From Mesorhizobium sp. M00.F.Ca.ET.216.01.1.1 (GTDB taxonomy: Bacteria > Pseudomonadota > Alphaproteobacteria > Rhizobiales > Rhizobiaceae), in the NCBI RefSeq assembly GCF_004010325.2, contig NZ_SADR02000007.1, forward strand, positions 62,001-126,000: 64,000 nucleotides of DNA, read 5' to 3'. Each line of letters starts with the position of its first letter. Position 1 is the first letter of the stretch. Shown here piece after piece: positions 1-9,090 of the stretch. The translations under genes and the position numbers were made by a program. The notes beneath the pieces are model-generated. The model had not been told where the DNA came from and searched no databases. It saw only the letters and a list, made by a program, of their open reading frames with translations.

Positions 1-1675
1 GATAGACGATGGGCAGCTCCTTGCCGAAATTGCCATGAGCCGGCGGTGTTTCGGGCGTCTGCCATTCGAGCGTCGTGGCCCGCCATGGATTGCCGCCGGC
101 CTCGCGGCCATGGCGGATACTCCAGATCAGATTGAACAGGAACACCATCTGGGCAAAGCCGACAATGAACGCCATGATGCTGATGAACGAGTTCAGGTGG
201 TGGGCCGACTCCGTCATGATCGCCATGTCGGTCAGTTCGTTGTAGCGCCTCGGCACGCCCATCAGGCCGAGGTAGTGCATGGGAAAGAAGATCAGGTAGG
301 CGCCGAGGAACGTGACCCAGAAATGGAACCGTCCCAGCGTTTCATTCAGCATCCGGCCGGTGACCTTCGGATACCAGTGGTAGATCGCCCCGAAGATCAC
401 GATGATCGGGGCGACGCCCATGACCATGTGAAAATGGGCGACGACGAACATCGTGTCCGACAGCGGAACGTCGACGACGACGTTGCCGAGGAACAGCCCG
501 GTCAACCCTCCATTGACGAAGGTGACAATGAAGGCCAGGGCAAAAAGCATCGGGATGGTGAGATGGATGTCGCCGCGCCATAGCGTCAGCACCCAATTGT
601 AGACCTTGATGGCGGTCGGAACGGCGATGATCAATGTCGTGGTGGCGAAGAAGAAGCCGAAATAGGGGTGCATACCGCTGACATACATGTGGTGCGCCCA
701 GACCAGGAAGCTCAGCGCGCCGATGGCTACGATGGCCCAGACCATCATCCGGTAGCCGAAGATGTTCTTGCGCGCGTGGGTGCTGATCAGGTCGGATACG
801 ATGCCGAAGGCAGGGAGCGCGACGATGTAGACCTCGGGGTGGCCGAAGAACCAGAACAGATGCTGGAACAGGATCGGGCTGCCGCCATTATGCTGCAATT
901 GCTCGCCCATCTCGACGATAGCCGGCATGAAGAAGCTGGTGCCGAGCGCCCGGTCGAAGAGCATCATCACGCAGGCGACGAACAGCGCCGGGAAGGCGAG
1001 CAACGCCATGACCGTCGCGGTGAAGATGCCCCAGACGGTCAGCGGCAGGCGCATCAGCGTCATGCCGCGCGTGCGACCCTGCAGCACCGTCACGACATAG
1101 TTCAGGCCGCCCATGGTGAAGCCGATGATGAACAGGATCAGCGAGACGAGCATCAGCATGATGCCCCAGTCCTGGCCGCCTGGCGTACCGGTCATGATGG
1201 CTTGCGGCGGGTAGAGCGTCCAACCGGCACCCGTCGGTCCGCCGGGCGCAAAGAAACTCGACACTAGGACCAGCACCGCGAGCAGGTAGATCCAGTAGCT
1301 CAGCATGTTGACATAGGGGAAAACCATGTCGCGAGCGCCGACCATCAGCGGGATCAGGTAGTTGCCGAAGCCGCCGAGGAAGAGTGCTGTGAGCAGATAG
1401 ATCACCATGATCATGCCGTGCATGGTGATGAACTGGTAATAGGCTTCCGGGGTGATGAAATCGAACGTGCCGGGGAAGCCGAGTTGCAGCCGCATCAGCC
1501 AGGACAGCACCAGCGCGACCAGGCCGATTGCCGTCGCCGTCGCCGAGTACTGGATGGCAATGACCTTGGCGTCTTGCGAGAAGACGTACTTCGTCCACCA
1601 GCTGTGCGGATGGTAGAGCTCGACCTCCGCGACTTCGGCCGGCGGGACCGCATCTGCAGGTGTGATATCGACCAT
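1..1675 (-). CDS. ctaD: Cytochrome c oxidase subunit I (partial, C-terminus off the window)
   Basis: Catalytic subunit of an aa3-type haem-copper oxidase in the inner membrane; it reduces oxygen with electrons from cytochrome c and pumps protons. The first 558 residues are visible and consist of repeated membrane helices. Ligand motifs are seen in order: a His in ITMHGM near residue 85, FGHPEVY near 277 (the Glu marks A1-type oxidases), the CuB His pair in WAHHMY near 327, and HFHMVMG near 416. The start is the ATG at 1675, preceded by a strong GGAGGTG ribosome site. It lies 104 bases downstream of ctaC on the same strand, the usual order. The gene runs off the window at position 1, so the stop codon is not seen. 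Confidence 0.96.
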   Translation of the reverse strand, partial: MVDITPADAVPPAEVAEVELYHPHSWWTKYVFSQDAKVIAIQYSATATAIGLVALVLSWLMRLQLGFPGTFDFITPEAYYQFITMHGMIMVIYLLTALFLGGFGNYLIPLMVGARDMVFPYVNMLSYWIYLLAVLVLVSSFFAPGGPTGAGWTLYPPQAIMTGTPGGQDWGIMLMLVSLILFIIGFTMGGLNYVVTVLQGRTRGMTLMRLPLTVWGIFTATVMALLAFPALFVACVMMLFDRALGTSFFMPAIVEMGEQLQHNGGSPILFQHLFWFFGHPEVYIVALPAFGIVSDLISTHARKNIFGYRMMVWAIVAIGALSFLVWAHHMYVSGMHPYFGFFFATTTLIIAVPTAIKVYNWVLTLWRGDIHLTIPMLFALAFIVTFVNGGLTGLFLGNVVVDVPLSDTMFVVAHFHMVMGVAPIIVIFGAIYHWYPKVTGRMLNETLGRFHFWVTFLGAYLIFFPMHYLGLMGVPRRYNELTDMAIMTESAHHLNSFISIMAFIVGFAQMVFLFNLIWSIRHGREAGGNPWRATTLEWQTPETPPAHGNFGKELPIVY

Positions 1676-1779
1676 CGGAACACCTCCGTGCCCTTTTCAG
1701 CCAGACTCGACAGTTTCGAGCCCTGCCGCAATTTTCAAACCTGACGTTTCAAACCTAACGCCTTCGTCTCCCTGATCGT

Positions 1780-2595
1780 CTATTCCGCCGAGCCCGTTTG
1801 CTGGGGCGCCGACAGTTGTGCGAAAGTCTGCTGCTGGCCAAGCCAGGCCAGATAATCTTCCTGGCTGTCGACCATGACTACGCCATGCATCATCGGATGC
1901 CCCTGGCCGCAAAGTTCGGCGCACAGCACTTGGAAGGTTCCGGTCTTGGTGGGGGTAAACCAGAAATAGGTGACCGAGCCCGGGATCATGTCCATCTTGG
2001 CGCGGAATTCCGGCACGTAGAAATCATGCAGCACATCGATCGAGCGCAGCAGCATCTTGACCGGCTTGCCGACCGGCAGATGCAGGTCGGCCGCTTCGAC
2101 CACGACATCGTCCTGGCCGTTGGGATCCTTGGGCATCACGCCCAGCGGATTTTCAGCGCTGACGTCGCGGGTGTCGGATGTGCCGAGCTTGCCATCCTTG
2201 CCGGGCAGGCGGAAGCTCCATTGCCATTGCTGGCCGATGACTTCGACGACGGTTGCGTCGCCTGGAACGCTGACGAACCGGTTCCAGACGAACAGGCCCG
2301 GAACCAGCAGGGCAGTGACCCCGAGTGCGGTGACGATCGTCAGCCACGATTCGAGCCGCTTGTTCTCCGGTTCATACGCGGCCTGGCTCCCTTCCCGATG
2401 ACGGAACCGGAAGATGCAATAGGCCATGAAAAGAACCACGGCGGCGAAGACGACGCCGGTGATCCAAAAAGTGATGATGATGGTGTTGTCGATATAGTCC
2501 CAGTTTGAGGCAATCGGCGTCCACCACCATGGGCTCAGGAAGTGGAACAACACTGAGCCCACAACTACCAAAACGAGTACAAGCGCAACGGCCAT
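1780..2595 (-). CDS. ctaC: Cytochrome c oxidase subunit II
   Basis: Subunit II carries the CuA centre that accepts electrons from cytochrome c and passes them to subunit I. The 271-residue protein has hydrophobic segments at about 1-20, 38-62 and 84-104, followed by a periplasmic cupredoxin domain. The CuA ligands are visible: H190, then C225-x3-C229-x3-H233-x2-M236 in the motif CAELCGQGHPMM. The aromatic docking patch GQQWQWSF is at 121-128. There is no cytochrome c domain, so this is not a caa3-type subunit. The start at 2595 has a GGGGAGGAA ribosome site. It is the first gene of the ctaC-ctaD pair. Confidence 0.96.
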   Translation of the reverse strand: MAVALVLVLVVVGSVLFHFLSPWWWTPIASNWDYIDNTIIITFWITGVVFAAVVLFMAYCIFRFRHREGSQAAYEPENKRLESWLTIVTALGVTALLVPGLFVWNRFVSVPGDATVVEVIGQQWQWSFRLPGKDGKLGTSDTRDVSAENPLGVMPKDPNGQDDVVVEAADLHLPVGKPVKMLLRSIDVLHDFYVPEFRAKMDMIPGSVTYFWFTPTKTGTFQVLCAELCGQGHPMMHGVVMVDSQEDYLAWLGQQQTFAQLSAPQQTGSAE

Positions 2596-2915
2596 GTCCC
2601 GTTCCTCCCCGGTATTTCAAAGGGGCGCAAAGCCGTCCCGGGAAATACCAAGGGCATCATAGCTTGATTTGCGATCGAAATTCTAGAGCCGACTGTGTGA
2701 TGGGCACAGATGCCACTTTTCGAGGGTCGTGGACTTTATGTTCGAGATCCGATCGGTGCAGGCCCTTTGTGCTGGGATTGTCGTTCTGCCGATGATGATG
2801 TCCTCCCATCGTTGACTGTGTTGCGGGCTCCGCGCAAAATCTCGCGATTGCAAACACCGATGGTCAGATGCGCAGGCCGGAGCCGGCCTGCGCTTACCGC
2901 TCACCAAGACGGGGT
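2596..2915. other. Divergent intergenic region, ctaC / aldo-keto reductase
   Basis: This 320-base gap between two divergent genes should hold the promoters of both. I see no convincing gene, repeat or terminator in it. Confidence 0.5.
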
Positions 2916-3893
2916 ATGGCAAAAATGGAAAAACGTCAGTTCGGCACGATCGGTGAGGTCAGTCGACTCACCCTCGGCGGCGGTGGCATCGGCCAGGTCT
3001 GGGGCGACACCAGTCGGGAAGAAGGCATTGCCACCTTGAAGATGGCCGTCGATTCGGGAATCGATGTCATTGATGCCGCCCCCGGCTACAGAGTTTGCGA
3101 GGCGCTGATCGGCGAGGCCTTCGGCGGCCATCTGCCAAATGGTGTGAGGATCACGACCAAGTGTGGCATCGGCTCGCCGCCGGCCGAAGAGGTCTATCCG
3201 CGCTTGCGTGCCTCGCTCGAGCAGAGCCTCACGGCCATGCGGCTGGAGCGGGTCGATCTGTTTTTTCTCCACAACGAGATTTGCCCGGACGACTTCGTCT
3301 ATCCGGTGGACAACGAACGCCGGTCCGAATTCGCGACCGCATGGTCGCTCTTTCGCGGCGCGGTGGTGCCTGCATTCGAGCGGCTGCAGCAGGAGGGCCT
3401 GATCGGCGCCTGGGGCATCACCGGGGTGGGCGTTCCCGACACGATAATCCGGGCACTGGAGCACACGCAGCGCCCACAGGCGGTGCAAGCGGTCGCCAAT
3501 CTCCTCGACAGCCCGGGCGGCCTGACCCGGCTGCGGACACCGGCGCGACCGCGTGAGATCATTGCCACGGCGCAAAACAACGGCGTGGGCGTAATGGGCA
3601 TTCGCGCGGTGCAGGCCGGCGCGCTTACAAACGCGTTCGACCGGCCGCTCGAACCCGATCATCCCGAGGCCGTGGATTTCGGCCGCGCCGCCCCCTTCAG
3701 GCGTCTGTGCGAAGCGTGGGGTGGCAACCCGGCCATCATCGCACACCGCTACGCCCTCACCATGCCGGGCGTCGACACGCTCGTCCTCGGCGTCAAGAAT
3801 CGCGAAGAGTTGCGTCAATGCCTCGATGCCGAGGCGGCCGGTCCGCTCTCGCCGGAGGAGATCGGCGCGATCGATGCACTGCGGCTGCGATGA
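2916..3893 (+). CDS. Aldo/keto reductase
   Basis: NAD(P)H-dependent oxidoreductase of the aldo/keto reductase superfamily, cytoplasmic, substrate unknown. The protein is about 325 residues, a normal length. The expected catalytic tetrad is visible: D53, Y58, K82 (ITTKCG) and H119 (FFLHNE). Barrel strands are present throughout, and the C-terminal part ends with the typical TLVLGVKN cofactor-binding stretch. I chose the ATG at 2916 (MAKMEKRQFG). An ATG at 2925 would also fit, and a longer frame from 2868 lacks family character. No strong ribosome site is seen. The gene stands alone, divergent from ctaC, and nothing links it to its neighbours. Confidence 0.88.
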   Translation: MAKMEKRQFGTIGEVSRLTLGGGGIGQVWGDTSREEGIATLKMAVDSGIDVIDAAPGYRVCEALIGEAFGGHLPNGVRITTKCGIGSPPAEEVYPRLRASLEQSLTAMRLERVDLFFLHNEICPDDFVYPVDNERRSEFATAWSLFRGAVVPAFERLQQEGLIGAWGITGVGVPDTIIRALEHTQRPQAVQAVANLLDSPGGLTRLRTPARPREIIATAQNNGVGVMGIRAVQAGALTNAFDRPLEPDHPEAVDFGRAAPFRRLCEAWGGNPAIIAHRYALTMPGVDTLVLGVKNREELRQCLDAEAAGPLSPEEIGAIDALRLR

Positions 3894-4501
3894 TGAGAGC
3901 CGATCCGGGGCCGCTCATCGGCGTCAGCGGATGGGTTTCCATGCTGGATTCGCTGAGCAAGCGGTCGCCGGCGAAAAGATGTCAGTTGTGGAGCGCGCGG
4001 CCATTGGCGGGGCGGGGCAAACCGGGGCTAGCGGTGCGCCCTGTTCTTCCAGCAGCGCTTCCGCCACCGATGTACCCGCCGCCGGAGGAATTCCGGCGAC
4101 GGGTCGACAACGGCTGAGTGGAGAGGGGGAACCTTACCCGCCCGGCCGCCGCCACCTACGAAACGTCACCGACCCCTAATTTAGTTCCAACAAATTATAG
4201 GACCCGCCGCTGAAGGATGGCGACAGCCTCGCAAACGCGCTGGGGTGGAAGCTGGATCTGTCTCGAAACGATGCTGAGCAGATCCGCCACTAACCCGGAT
4301 CTCCGGCCCCTGAGCTGACGGATCGCCTGATCGAGATCGCAAAATCCTGACGATGGTGTGTCTACATAGCGCCGTCACCTTTCCGGCTCGACTGCAAACG
4401 CAAGACATCAAATTTTCGGCCTTGCGAAGAAACGGCACTCGCAGCAATCTCTACAGCGTACAGTCGGATAACCGAACCGATGGTCGGAAAGGGAGGGCGC
4501 C
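3894..4501. other. Intergenic region with no recognised gene
   Basis: About 600 bases between the reductase and the first polysaccharide gene. Short open stretches exist (for example a frame ending at the TGA near 4350 with ELTDRLIEIAKS), but none has a start, a ribosome site or a family I recognise; they may be gene debris. A small imperfect palindrome (TAATTT/AAATTA) lies near 4177-4197. The border between the housekeeping genes and the polysaccharide locus falls here. Confidence 0.4.
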
Positions 4502-4555
4502 GTCGCGAAGGTCCTGCATAGCATCACCGGTCTGAACGTCGGTGGTGCGGAGTAC

Positions 4556-5659
4556 ATGCTGGCGCGCTTCCTGCGCTGCCTGGGGCAGGATAATTACCGC
4601 GCGGCGGTGCTTTCATTGATGACGCCCGGACCGCTTGAGGTCCATGTCGCCGCCGCCGGTGCGAGCGTCCATTCGTTGAGCATGCGGCAAGGCCGGTTTT
4701 CGCTATCGTCAGTGCGCAGTTTGAACCGTATTTTTCAGAAGATCAAACCCGAGCTGGTGCACGGCTGGATGTACCATGGCAATATCGCTGCCAGTATCGG
4801 TTGCCGGATCGGGCATCTCAACGCCCCCATTATCTGGAGCGTTCATCATTCACTATATGACATTGCAGTCGAGAAGCCCTTGACCCAAAAGCTTATCCGT
4901 CTTTCGGCGCGTCTTTCGAACCAGGCAAGCGCCATCACATACAGCTCATACGTTGCAGCCAAACAGCACGAGGCCGTCGGTTTTGATCCGCGTCACCGCG
5001 TTGTCATCCACAACGGGATCGACTGCGAGGAGTTTCAGCCCGCCTTCCCAGGTGCAAAATTGGCGCTCGCACAGCGGCTTCGCATTCCCGATCAGCGCGT
5101 CATCATCGGCAGCATTGGCAGATTTCATCCGATGAAGGATCAGGCAACGCTGGTTCAGGCTTTTGCCCAGCTGTTGGCCGAAGGGTATGACATCCACGGC
5201 CTCTTTGTTGGAGCCGGGCACGAAGACGGCGTCGTGATCAAAACAGCCCAGCAGTTGGGCATAGATGATCGCATCAGTACATTGGGTGCCAGTGACGACA
5301 TCCCGGCGATCGCTCCGGGCTTGGACATCCACGCAATATCTTCAGCCTGGGGTGAGACCTTCTCGATGGCAACTGCCGAAGCGATGGCCAGCGGCGTACC
5401 ATCTTTGGTCACAGACGTTGGCGATTGCGCCCTGGTCGTCGGTGACACCGGCGAAGTCGTTGCGCGCCGCGATCCCAAAGCCCTCGCGGCGGCGCTCAGA
5501 AGATTGCTCGACCTCGGTCGCGATGCGCGGCGCCAATTGGGGGCGAGGGCACGGCGCCGCATTGTTGAGAACTTTTCGTTGCAGCGATACGTCGACAGTC
5601 ACGTGGCTCTCTATCAGAAATTGCACGAAGGCCGGTTGTTGAAACCAAAGCAGATGTGA
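4556..5659 (+). CDS. GT4-family glycosyltransferase (start codon uncertain)
   Basis: Retaining glycosyltransferase with the GT-B fold that transfers a sugar from a nucleotide donor to a lipid-linked acceptor on the cytoplasmic face. The donor site shows the E-x7-E motif (GETFSMATAEAMA) and a RFHPMKDQ phosphate-binding loop. The listed ATG at 4556 cuts off the usual N-terminal glycine loop: the open frame continues upstream to 4502 and reads VAKVLHSITGLNVGGAEYM, which matches the family N-terminus. At the expected position (4502-4504) the codon is GTC, with a GGGAGG ribosome site just before it. No ATG, GTG or TTG lies in frame between the stop at 4469 and 4556. Either the start is mutated, a non-standard codon is used, or the protein begins at 4556. 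Confidence 0.85.
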   Translation: MLARFLRCLGQDNYRAAVLSLMTPGPLEVHVAAAGASVHSLSMRQGRFSLSSVRSLNRIFQKIKPELVHGWMYHGNIAASIGCRIGHLNAPIIWSVHHSLYDIAVEKPLTQKLIRLSARLSNQASAITYSSYVAAKQHEAVGFDPRHRVVIHNGIDCEEFQPAFPGAKLALAQRLRIPDQRVIIGSIGRFHPMKDQATLVQAFAQLLAEGYDIHGLFVGAGHEDGVVIKTAQQLGIDDRISTLGASDDIPAIAPGLDIHAISSAWGETFSMATAEAMASGVPSLVTDVGDCALVVGDTGEVVARRDPKALAAALRRLLDLGRDARRQLGARARRRIVENFSLQRYVDSHVALYQKLHEGRLLKPKQM

Positions 5660-5738
5660 ACATGCACCATCGGCCTCTCTCCGCGGCCCGTCCGCCTTGT
5701 GTGGCGGCATACTCGATGGCGGTACTGGGGGACAAATT

Positions 5739-7088
5739 TTACGATTCAGCACTGAAGGCGGAGTGATAGACCCGCAGCAGACCTATCAACCCGACGATAC
5801 CCATCACCACGTTGGCGATATTTGCGCCCATTGCCCCGATCAACGGGATCATCGTTAGGGCAGTCGCGTGAAACATCAGCGTGGACACCAGCACAACTTT
5901 GAGGACGGCAAGCTGCCTGCCCATGGCGAAAAGTGCGGTTCGCAAGGCGCTGCCGCTCATTATGATGGCAACAGCCATCATTTGCACCATCGCCAATGGG
6001 CCGGCCCCGGCGAACGCCTTCCCAACCGTCCAGTCAAGAACCGGCTGAATGCCAAGCACGGTACCTACCACCATGGCGAGGCCAAAGACTGCGAGCATGA
6101 TCTCGGTTTGAAGCACAGTGCGGCGAAACATGGCCAAGTCGCCTTGTGCCCACAGGCGCGCCACATCCGGATAAAGGACTGCTTGAACCTGAACGCCGAT
6201 TTGCACCACCAGACGGCCCAGCCGTTTGGCAATATGGTAGAGACCTGCACCGGCCGGATCGGTAAATGCGCCGACAAGGAGCGTGTCGAATTCACTGGCA
6301 CTGGAGCGGACGGTAAGTTCGACATTGCTGCCGATGGTAAAACTCAAAAGCCCTTTGAAACGCTCCGTCACCCCCTTCAGCGGGGCACTTATGAAGCGGC
6401 GCATTCCCTGGCGCCGAATTTCAACTAGAGCCATGCCAAGCACGACGACGGAGCCCAGAACCTGAGTCAGGGTCCAGACGATCACGAAGTACAGCAGGCC
6501 CATGCCGGCCAGAAGCCCGGCGGCACAGAGAACCAGCCGCGCAATGCCGCCGACAACCGATCCGTAGGCCAAAAGTCGAAAGCGCCCCGCAAGTCGAAAT
6601 ACGGCCGTCGGCAACCCGTTTATCTGAAAGAGCAGAACAGTCGAATAGATGATTACCTGTTCGATCGTATTGCCGCCGATGCCCACCAGTGGCCCGAACA
6701 GCAGAGCGAACCCGATCGCCACTAGATAGGACAACAAGGCCGCTGAAATATCGACGACCAGACCGAACTTCAACAGCGAGCGGTAGTCGTCCAGGTGTTC
6801 CTCGCCGCTCAACTCCGCGCCGTACTTGATGAGAGGCTGCCATGACTGGAATCCGACGATCAGTCCGACCGCGCGTGTGTAACTGTATGTGAGGGCGAGA
6901 ACACCATAGTCCGTTGCGCCAAGCGCCCGCGCGGTAACCAGGAAGCCCAGCATTCCAACGACGGAACCCACTAGGTTGCCGGTAAGAAGATGGCTGATAT
7001 TTACGAGGCGCGTGCGCAAGGACGCCTCATCGCGCCAGAAGCGCCGCGCACGCCGGCCGAGCGTTTGAACAGAGGCCCCTAGGAACAT
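5739..7088 (-). CDS. Polysaccharide flippase, Wzx/oligosaccharide flippase family
   Basis: Integral membrane protein of the MATE/polysaccharide-transporter fold, predicted to flip undecaprenyl-linked repeat units to the periplasm. The 449 residues are almost entirely hydrophobic helices (about 12-14 segments), starting with NLVGSVVGMLGFLVTARALG, the typical first helix of this family. The start at 7088 (MFLGASVQTL) has a GAGGTG ribosome site. An upstream in-frame start at 7166 would add an Arg/Pro-rich stretch that encodes a DNA tandem repeat, so I reject it. It is the last gene of the minus-strand run that begins at 15407 and supplies the Wzx step for the locus. Confidence 0.9.
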   Translation of the reverse strand: MFLGASVQTLGRRARRFWRDEASLRTRLVNISHLLTGNLVGSVVGMLGFLVTARALGATDYGVLALTYSYTRAVGLIVGFQSWQPLIKYGAELSGEEHLDDYRSLLKFGLVVDISAALLSYLVAIGFALLFGPLVGIGGNTIEQVIIYSTVLLFQINGLPTAVFRLAGRFRLLAYGSVVGGIARLVLCAAGLLAGMGLLYFVIVWTLTQVLGSVVVLGMALVEIRRQGMRRFISAPLKGVTERFKGLLSFTIGSNVELTVRSSASEFDTLLVGAFTDPAGAGLYHIAKRLGRLVVQIGVQVQAVLYPDVARLWAQGDLAMFRRTVLQTEIMLAVFGLAMVVGTVLGIQPVLDWTVGKAFAGAGPLAMVQMMAVAIIMSGSALRTALFAMGRQLAVLKVVLVSTLMFHATALTMIPLIGAMGANIANVVMGIVGLIGLLRVYHSAFSAES

Positions 7089-7104
7089 GCGACGCACCTC
7101 ATTC

Positions 7105-7140
7105 CTGTTCCTTGGCCTGTTCCTTGGCCTGTTCTTTGGA
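7105..7140. repeat. 12-base tandem repeat, three copies
   Basis: CTGTTCCTTGGC occurs at 7105-7116 and 7117-7128, followed by a diverged copy (CTGTTCTTTGGA) at 7129-7140. It lies in the leader just upstream of the flippase start on the minus strand. Copy number could vary by slippage. Confidence 0.85.
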
Positions 7141-7297
7141 CGTCGCGGTGACTGTCGGGGCCACAAACGACAACTCTGTATCAGGCTGCATCCGTATCTT
7201 GGGTGGGCATCGAACCATCGTTGTCAAATGGCGCGTCCCGCGCTGCGGTGGTGTTGTGCCATGATATCGATCACGACAAGCCCAAACGACTGGACAA

Positions 7298-7325
7298 ACC
7301 TGACAGGAAAAACCTGACAGGAAAA
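7298..7325. repeat. 14-base tandem duplication
   Basis: ACCTGACAGGAAAA occurs twice head to tail (7298-7311 and 7312-7325) in the gap between the HAD gene and the flippase gene. It is a simple recent duplication with no assigned role. Confidence 0.85.
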
Positions 7326-7366
7326 TCGCTCGACGCAGGTACCGGAGAAATCATCCAACAGTTCGC

Positions 7367-8110
7367 TCACCGGAAGGCGACCAAGGCGCCGGCGTGCCGA
7401 TGGCTGGTCGTTCGGATGGATCCGCTGGCGGATTGCAGATCGTCGAGACAGGCATCGAGCTCGTCCAGGCTGGTGATCCGAGTATGCGCCTCGTGCGCAG
7501 CACTTGGCGCCGTGAAATGGTTAACCCTCTCCGGCCGGTCCAGCTGCACGGTCCACCAGCCACGTTCCCGCGGCGTGACAAAATCCTTCGATGGGTTGTC
7601 TGCGACATATGCGAGCGGCAGGCCATAGGGCGCGGCCCAGGCTTCGACCAGTTCGAAGGCGCGCGGATGCGGCTTGCCGTAGCCGTGACCCAGCGCGTCT
7701 GTATAGACGATGAAGTCCAATGCGCGTTCGAGCCCAAGTGCGCGCACTTTCGCTTGTTGGGTACCGCTCGGACCATCGGTGATCAGGCCGGCAAGGAAGT
7801 CCCGAGGCCGGCAGGCAAGATACCGCGCCGCGTCGGCGGTCAAGGCGATCGTCGGTTCATGCGTCCGATAGATATCGACCAGCAGGTCGACAAGCGCCGG
7901 ATCGGCTTCGACCCGAAGGAGTTCGAGTGCCTCGTTGAAGACGCGCGACCGGCGGCCGGCCGTGAAGATCCGTTGGCAGGTTTCGGCGAGCCCAGGGATG
8001 TTGAGCTCTCGGTGCAACCAGTCACCGGCTGCGGCAAAGCCGCTTCGCGCGAAGTCCCTCTCCAAATAGAGAGTATCGTCAAGATCGAAGATCACTCTTA
8101 TCGGCAGCAT
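7367..8110 (-). CDS. HAD-superfamily hydrolase
   Basis: Predicted phosphatase or phosphohydrolase of the haloacid dehalogenase superfamily, about 247 residues, cytoplasmic. Motif I is FDLDDTLY with the nucleophile D9 and acid/base D11; motif II is LITDGPSG; the motif III Lys is in GYGKPHPRAF; motif IV is YVADNPSKDF. An insert between motifs I and II forms the cap domain. I chose the ATG at 8110, which has AAAGGGG upstream. A TTG at 8131 overlapping the stop of the preceding gene (TTGA) is an alternative. It is probably translated together with the ATP-grasp gene, so it likely acts on a phosphorylated sugar or intermediate of the same pathway (inference). Confidence 0.87.
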   Translation of the reverse strand: MLPIRVIFDLDDTLYLERDFARSGFAAAGDWLHRELNIPGLAETCQRIFTAGRRSRVFNEALELLRVEADPALVDLLVDIYRTHEPTIALTADAARYLACRPRDFLAGLITDGPSGTQQAKVRALGLERALDFIVYTDALGHGYGKPHPRAFELVEAWAAPYGLPLAYVADNPSKDFVTPRERGWWTVQLDRPERVNHFTAPSAAHEAHTRITSLDELDACLDDLQSASGSIRTTSHRHAGALVAFR

Positions 8111-8127
8111 ACCAGTAGCCCCTTTGG

Positions 8128-9090
8128 TCAACCGGCGAACGTGGCAGCGTCATAACGCAGCATGAGCGCACCGGAGCGCCATCCATCGTGCGCGGTAGAA
8201 GGCAGTCCGACGGTTTCCTCAAGCAGCCAGCGCGTGTACTCGGCGCCCGCGAAATGGGCGAGGGGATAACCGCCGCCGAAGCGCGCATTGATCTCGAACA
8301 CACGCGGCCCAGCCATCTTGTCCACAATCAGCTGAAAGCAGAGAACACCACGGGCATCCGGCAATGCGCGCGATACGCCTTCCGCCAGCGCCCGAAACAT
8401 CGGATCGCGCTCGGTTCGCCCCTTCTCGACCTCTCCGGCACGGACGCGCAGCCGTTGGTGGGCAACGGCACTGCGCAACTCGCCATTCTTGTCGACAAAC
8501 ATATTGACCGTGTATTCCGGACCGACCAGAAGCTGCTGCAGCATCATCGGTTCGTCGGGGGCAGCGGGCAGGTCCGAGGGGCTGTAAGCAACCTTGATGC
8601 CACGGCTTGCGCTGCCCCCCGATGGCCTCAGGAACAGCGGCCAGACGAGTCGATCGGCTGCTGCACGCGCAGTGTCGAGCGAAGCAGTCCAGGGCACCGG
8701 AACGCCAGCTGCGGCCAGCACCTCCGACGTTCTCACTTTGTCGCGCACCACCTCGATCACGGAAGGCGGGCTGACGTGAACACGCGTTCCCACGGCACCG
8801 AACCGGTCGGACGCCGCCGAGAGCGGAGCCAGTTCCGGATCGATGGTCGGCACCACGAGGTCGACTCCGGCGTCGATAGCGATTTTGAGCATCGAATCGA
8901 CAAAGGCCGGGTCATCGCATCGGGGAACGGAAAATGCCCTGTCCGCAGCGTAGCATGCGGCGCTCAGTTCAGGTTCTATGTCGCATGCAAGCACGTCGAG
9001 GTCGATGCCGGCTGCCGCCGCCGAGCGGCGGAAGCACTCAATCAACCCGACCCGCCTGCCCGCCGACGAAACCAATACGGTTGCGTGCAT
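8128..9090 (-). CDS. ATP-grasp domain protein (CarB/PylC-like ligase)
   Basis: ATP-dependent carboxylate-amine ligase of the ATP-grasp superfamily. It would activate a carboxylate as an acyl phosphate and join it to an amine. The N-terminal Rossmann-like part (VLVSSAGRRVGLIECF) resembles the pre-ATP-grasp domain of CarB-like proteins. The central part has the ATP-grasp strands (FLRPSGGSASRGI, then MMLQQLLVGPEYTVNMFVD), and the metal-binding end shows FEINARFGGGYPLAHFAG. The 320-residue length is normal. It overlaps the upstream aminotransferase by 53 bases. In this setting it may attach an amino acid or another acid to an amino sugar; the substrate is not evident. Confidence 0.88.
   Translation of the reverse strand: MHATVLVSSAGRRVGLIECFRRSAAAAGIDLDVLACDIEPELSAACYAADRAFSVPRCDDPAFVDSMLKIAIDAGVDLVVPTIDPELAPLSAASDRFGAVGTRVHVSPPSVIEVVRDKVRTSEVLAAAGVPVPWTASLDTARAAADRLVWPLFLRPSGGSASRGIKVAYSPSDLPAAPDEPMMLQQLLVGPEYTVNMFVDKNGELRSAVAHQRLRVRAGEVEKGRTERDPMFRALAEGVSRALPDARGVLCFQLIVDKMAGPRVFEINARFGGGYPLAHFAGAEYTRWLLEETVGLPSTAHDGWRSGALMLRYDAATFAG

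Noticed and set aside
668..1598. Open frames of about 200-240 codons opposite or out of frame with ctaD
   Set aside because: The cytochrome oxidase frame is continuous through the region and carries all metal ligands; the others are shadows.
4181..4447. An 88-codon minus-strand frame in the gap before the first glycosyltransferase
   Set aside because: No ribosome site and no family, and the composition looks random.
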